NCBI RefSeq assembly: GCF_020667835.1
Contig: NZ_JAFMPR010000001.1
Location: forward strand, 1-64,000
Reading direction: 5' to 3'
DNA from: Roseibaca sp. Y0-43
GTDB lineage: Bacteria > Pseudomonadota > Alphaproteobacteria > Rhodobacterales > Rhodobacteraceae
DNA: 64,000 nucleotides
Shown here: piece by piece, positions 61,180-64,000 of the stretch
Layout of the letters: the number at the start of each line of letters is the position of its first letter
Numbering within the stretch: the stretch's first letter is position 1
Program-made: the position numbers and the translations under genes
Notes under the pieces: generated by a model
Database searches by the model: none
What the model saw: the letters and a program-made list of their open reading frames with translations, nothing else
Told to the model about the DNA's origin: nothing

Positions 61180-63552
61180 ATGTCCGATTTCAACACCGAC
61201 CTGCCACTGTCTGCCCGCGCCATGGCCGCGCGTCCGGCCCCCTATCTGGACGGGCTGAACCCTGCGCAACGCGAGGCGGTCGAAACTCTTGACGGCCCGG
61301 TTCTGATGCTCGCAGGCGCGGGCACCGGCAAGACCCGCGCCCTGACCGCGCGCATCGCGCATCTGCTGAACACGGGCCGCGCGTTTCCGTCGCAAATCTT
61401 GGCCGTGACCTTCACCAACAAAGCCGCGCGCGAGATGAAATTACGCGTCGGCGGTTACTTGGGCGACGCGGTCGAGGGGATGGCATGGATGGGCACCTTC
61501 CATTCCATCAGCGCCAAGATATTGCGTCGGCACGCCGAACTGGTCGGCCTGAAATCCAGCTTCACGATTCTGGACATGGACGACCAGTTGCGGCTTTTGA
61601 AACAGATCATCGCCGCCGCGAATATAGATGAAAAGCGTTGGCCCCCGCGTCTGCTGGCCAATATCATCGACCAGTGGAAAAACCGCGCCTGGACGCCGGA
61701 ACAGGTGCCCTCATCAGAGGTCAGCGCCTTCGACAATCGCGGGACCGAATTTTACGCGGCCTATCAGGAACGGCTGAAAACCCTGAACGCCTGCGATTTC
61801 GGCGATCTCTTGCTGCATTGCGTGTCGATCTTTCAGGCGCACCCGGATGTACTGGCTGACTATCACCGCCGTTTCAAATACATCCTTGTGGATGAATATC
61901 AGGATACCAACGTCGCCCAATACCTGTGGCTGCGGCTGCTGGCCGCCGGGCACAAGAACATCTGCTGCGTGGGCGATGACGACCAGTCGATCTACGGCTG
62001 GCGCGGGGCCGAGGTGGGCAATATCCTGCGGTTCGAGCGCGATTTTCCGGGCGCAAAGGTCGTGCGGCTGGAACAGAATTACCGCTCCACCCCGCATATT
62101 CTGGCCGCAGCCGGACAGGTGATTTCCGGCAATCAGGACCGCTTGGGCAAAACGCTTTGGACCGAAGCGCAATCGGGCGAAAAGGTCCGCCTGATCGGCC
62201 ATTGGGATGGCGAGGAAGAGGCGCGCTGGGTTGGCGAGCAGATCGAGGATTTGCAACGCGGCACGCGCGGCTTGCACCCTTTCAACCTTGAACAAATGGC
62301 CATCCTCGTGCGCGCCAGCCACCAGATGCGCGCCTTCGAGGATCGCTTCCTGACCATCGGTCTGCCCTATCGCGTGATCGGCGGCCCGCGCTTTTACGAG
62401 CGGATGGAAATCCGCGATGCGATGGCCTATTTCCGCCTCGCCGTCAGCCCCGCCGACGATCTGGCGTTTGAGCGGATCGTGAACACCCCCAAGCGCGGCT
62501 TGGGCGACAAGGCGCAACAGGTGATCCAGCGGTTCGCCCGCGCGGCCGATGTGCCGCTGGTCCATGGTGCTGCGCTCGCGATAGAGGCGGGCGAGATCAA
62601 AGGCCGGGGCGCGGGCCAGTTGCGCGCGCTCTTGGACGGTATCGCACGCTGGCACCGGGCGGTGTTGGGCTTGGGCCAGGTGCAAGATGACGACGCGTTG
62701 ATCGAAACCGTCAGCGATGACGTGGCACCGGGCAGCCATATCGAACTGGCCGAGCAGATACTTGAGGAATCCGGCTACACAGAGATGTGGCTGAACGACA
62801 AGACGCCGGAAGCGCCGGGGCGGCTGGACAACCTGAAGGAACTGGTCAAGGCGTTGGAATCCTTTGAAAACCTGCAAGGGTTCCTGGAACATGTGGCCCT
62901 TGTCATGGACAATGAAAGCGACGGGGCCGAGGACAAGGTCAGCATCATGACGCTGCACGCGGCCAAGGGGCTGGAATTTCCCGCCGTGTTCCTGCCGGGC
63001 TGGGAAGAAGGGCTGTTTCCGTCGCAACGCTCAATGGACGAAAGCGGGCAAAAGGGCCTAGAGGAAGAGCGCCGTCTTGCCTATGTCGGCATCACCCGCG
63101 CCGAGCAGCTTTGCACGATCAGCTTCGCCGCGAACCGGCGCGTTTACGGGCAATGGCAGTCGCAACTGCCCTCGCGATTTGTCGATGAATTGCCCGGCGA
63201 TCATGTCGAGGTGCTGACGCCGCCGGGTCTATATGGCGGGATCAGCGCAGGTTTTGGCGGCACGGGCTTTGGCAGCGCGGTCGAGGAACGCGCGTCGAAA
63301 GCAGATGTCTATAATTCCCCCGGCTGGCGGCGGTTGCAAACCGCCGAACGCAGCCAGCCCAAGCTGGTGCATGGCACCGTGGTGCCCGAGTTCGACGTAG
63401 GCGCGCGCGTGTTTCACCAGAAATTCGGCTATGGGACCGTTGCATCCGTGGATGGCGACAAGCTTTTCGTCGAGTTCGAGAAATCCTCGGCGCGGCATGT
63501 GATGGCGGGGTTCGTGCAAGCGGCGGACGAGGCGGGGGACGTGCCGTTTTAG
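61180..63552 (+). CDS. UvrD/PcrA-type ATP-dependent DNA helicase
   Basis: 790 residues from MSDFNTDLPLS; an ATG 12 bases upstream (after AAGG) is also possible. SF1A motifs: LNPAQREAV (Q motif), AGAGTGKT (Walker A), FTNKAAREM (Ia), VDEYQDTN (II), GDDDQSIYGWRGA (III), QNYRS (IV), MTLHAAKGLEF (V) and EEERRLAYVGITRA (VI). The C-terminal Tudor-like tail (HGTVVPEFDVGARVFHQKFGYGTVASV) is typical of PcrA/UvrD and binds RNA polymerase. Acts in excision and mismatch repair and replication restart. The gene is bracketed by inverted copies of the dispersed repeat. Confidence 0.95.
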   Translation: MSDFNTDLPLSARAMAARPAPYLDGLNPAQREAVETLDGPVLMLAGAGTGKTRALTARIAHLLNTGRAFPSQILAVTFTNKAAREMKLRVGGYLGDAVEGMAWMGTFHSISAKILRRHAELVGLKSSFTILDMDDQLRLLKQIIAAANIDEKRWPPRLLANIIDQWKNRAWTPEQVPSSEVSAFDNRGTEFYAAYQERLKTLNACDFGDLLLHCVSIFQAHPDVLADYHRRFKYILVDEYQDTNVAQYLWLRLLAAGHKNICCVGDDDQSIYGWRGAEVGNILRFERDFPGAKVVRLEQNYRSTPHILAAAGQVISGNQDRLGKTLWTEAQSGEKVRLIGHWDGEEEARWVGEQIEDLQRGTRGLHPFNLEQMAILVRASHQMRAFEDRFLTIGLPYRVIGGPRFYERMEIRDAMAYFRLAVSPADDLAFERIVNTPKRGLGDKAQQVIQRFARAADVPLVHGAALAIEAGEIKGRGAGQLRALLDGIARWHRAVLGLGQVQDDDALIETVSDDVAPGSHIELAEQILEESGYTEMWLNDKTPEAPGRLDNLKELVKALESFENLQGFLEHVALVMDNESDGAEDKVSIMTLHAAKGLEFPAVFLPGWEEGLFPSQRSMDESGQKGLEEERRLAYVGITRAEQLCTISFAANRRVYGQWQSQLPSRFVDELPGDHVEVLTPPGLYGGISAGFGGTGFGSAVEERASKADVYNSPGWRRLQTAERSQPKLVHGTVVPEFDVGARVFHQKFGYGTVASVDGDKLFVEFEKSSARHVMAGFVQAADEAGDVPF

Positions 63553-63589
63553 GCTGTGTCGCAGACTTTGCGCGGAATCAAGGGCGTAG

Positions 63590-63730
63590 CCCGCCGCGCA
63601 ATCGGCGGGCCGTCCCGCGGCCTGCCGATTTGCCAGCCAGACCGCGCTGCGCGTCCGTCTTTCCGATTTGGCTGCCATAAAGTGCATCACGCGAACGACA
63701 GATCGGCAGTCCCCGGCCCGCCGCTTGCGC
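63590..63730 (-). repeat. ~140-bp dispersed repeat, right copy flanking uvrD, inverted
   Basis: In reverse orientation this matches the copy at 60924-61074 with roughly nine in ten bases identical. One end, CCGCCGCGCAATCGGCGGGCC, is intact; the other, GGCCCGCCGCTTGCGC, has one mismatch and is shorter by about 8 bases. It abuts the stop codon of the DUF393 gene (63730-63732). Confidence 0.85.
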
Positions 63731-64000
63731 TACCGTTGCACCCGCCTCGCCTCTCGTCGCAGGTGCAGCCGATACAGGATCGGCGCGGCCACCCGGTCAT
63801 AGACCAGCCCCACCGCCTGCCGCAGTCCCGGCAGGGTCACAAGCTTGGCCAGCCACCGCCAGCGCGGCAAGGCCTGCCAGATCAGCAAGAAGGCCGGAAA
63901 GCCCGACAGGATACGCCCCTCATGGCGCGCGTGCAGCCGGCGCATGGCCTGATCGGCGCTGATACCCCAGTCATTCAACGGGGCCGTGTTCAGGTCGGTA
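63730..64000 (-). CDS. DUF393 (DCC-type thiol-disulfide oxidoreductase family) protein, 5' part beyond the window
   Basis: Only the last ~89 codons are inside; the frame stays open to the window edge, so the start lies beyond. The visible part has RRLHARHEGRILSGFPAFLL and ALPRWRWLAKLVTLPGLRQ followed by YDRVAAPILYRLHLRR, which matches the C-terminal half of DUF393 proteins (family core: GxxAFxxLWxxLPxxRWLA). The DxxCPxC motif that names the family would be in the missing N-terminal part. Its stop codon directly meets the repeat copy. Confidence 0.75.
   Translation of the reverse strand, partial: TDLNTAPLNDWGISADQAMRRLHARHEGRILSGFPAFLLIWQALPRWRWLAKLVTLPGLRQAVGLVYDRVAAPILYRLHLRREARRVQR

Noticed and set aside
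60975-61292. 105-aa ORF starting MHFMAAKSEK overlapping the uvrD start, and its 153-aa counterpart at 63229-63690
   Set aside because: Both begin inside the repeat copies and run on into, or antisense to, the helicase gene. They are better explained as reading frames of the repeat than as genes, though the shared peptide is noted.

Overview
This window reads as chromosomal sequence from a GC-rich alphaproteobacterium of the Rhodobacteraceae (Rhodobacterales). The evidence is the rpoZ–rsh–DUF2062–pdxJ–acpS block, a bacterial NDUFA12 (complex I B17.2) homologue, a methylsuccinyl-CoA dehydrogenase-type acyl-CoA dehydrogenase with a long N-terminal extension, an Anbu operon, a GTA-type endolysin/holin pair, a phoR/phoU/phoB cluster, and the rsmB–purH–lspA–DUF3035–M16–M16–mutL run. 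Genus cannot be fixed by eye. No rRNA or tRNA gene and no CRISPR array was recognised.

Layout. 1-2.9 kb is accessory: a small phage-like ORF coupled to a gene resembling the C-terminal part of RarA, then a phage-type HNH-like protein. 2.9-9.5 kb is housekeeping: TPR-sulfotransferase, a BKACE-family enzyme, a split MnmC pair (FAD oxidoreductase and MnmD on opposite strands), an EamA transporter, msrB, NDUFA12 and DUF2155. 9.5-12.3 kb is ribB-ribH-nusB-aat (minus strand), divergent from an endolysin/holin pair (12.5-13.6 kb). 14.3-19.4 kb is acpS, pdxJ, DUF2062, rsh, rpoZ and folK on the minus strand. 19.5-22.8 kb carries a NYN-domain protein, a TauE/SafE permease and mcd. 22.9-26.8 kb is a complete four-gene Anbu operon. 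27.1-29.6 kb is phoR-phoU-phoB with two Pho-box-like sites and no pst genes between phoR and phoU. 29.6-36.3 kb holds two metallo-beta-lactamase-fold proteins, a selD fusion in an operon with a DedA protein, and an AT-rich one-gene insertion encoding an HNH protein. 36.3-49.2 kb is a conserved plus-strand stretch: rluD-type synthase, rpoH behind a heat-shock-like promoter, rsmB, heparinase-like, purH, lspA, DUF3035, two M16 proteins and mutL.

49.2-55.3 kb is a catabolic cassette: pxpB-pxpC-pxpA (5-oxoprolinase) on the minus strand, divergent from a TRAP transporter (dctP-dctQ-dctM) and a winged-helix regulator. A perfect 11-bp inverted repeat lies between the two units and is the obvious operator candidate. 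The simplest reading is regulated uptake and hydrolysis of pyroglutamate. 55.4-64 kb has a TerB/DUF533 protein, pyruvate carboxylase, an FMN-dependent alpha-hydroxy-acid oxidase, a PcrA/UvrD helicase and the end of a DUF393 gene. The helicase gene is bracketed by two copies, in opposite orientation, of a ~145-bp element with inverted-repeat ends. A shrunken relative of the element lies near 8.15 kb.

Start codons were moved from the longest ORF to internal starts where a Shine-Dalgarno sequence, a 4-bp stop/start overlap or family alignment supported it. All functional calls come from motif recognition by eye; no database search was run.
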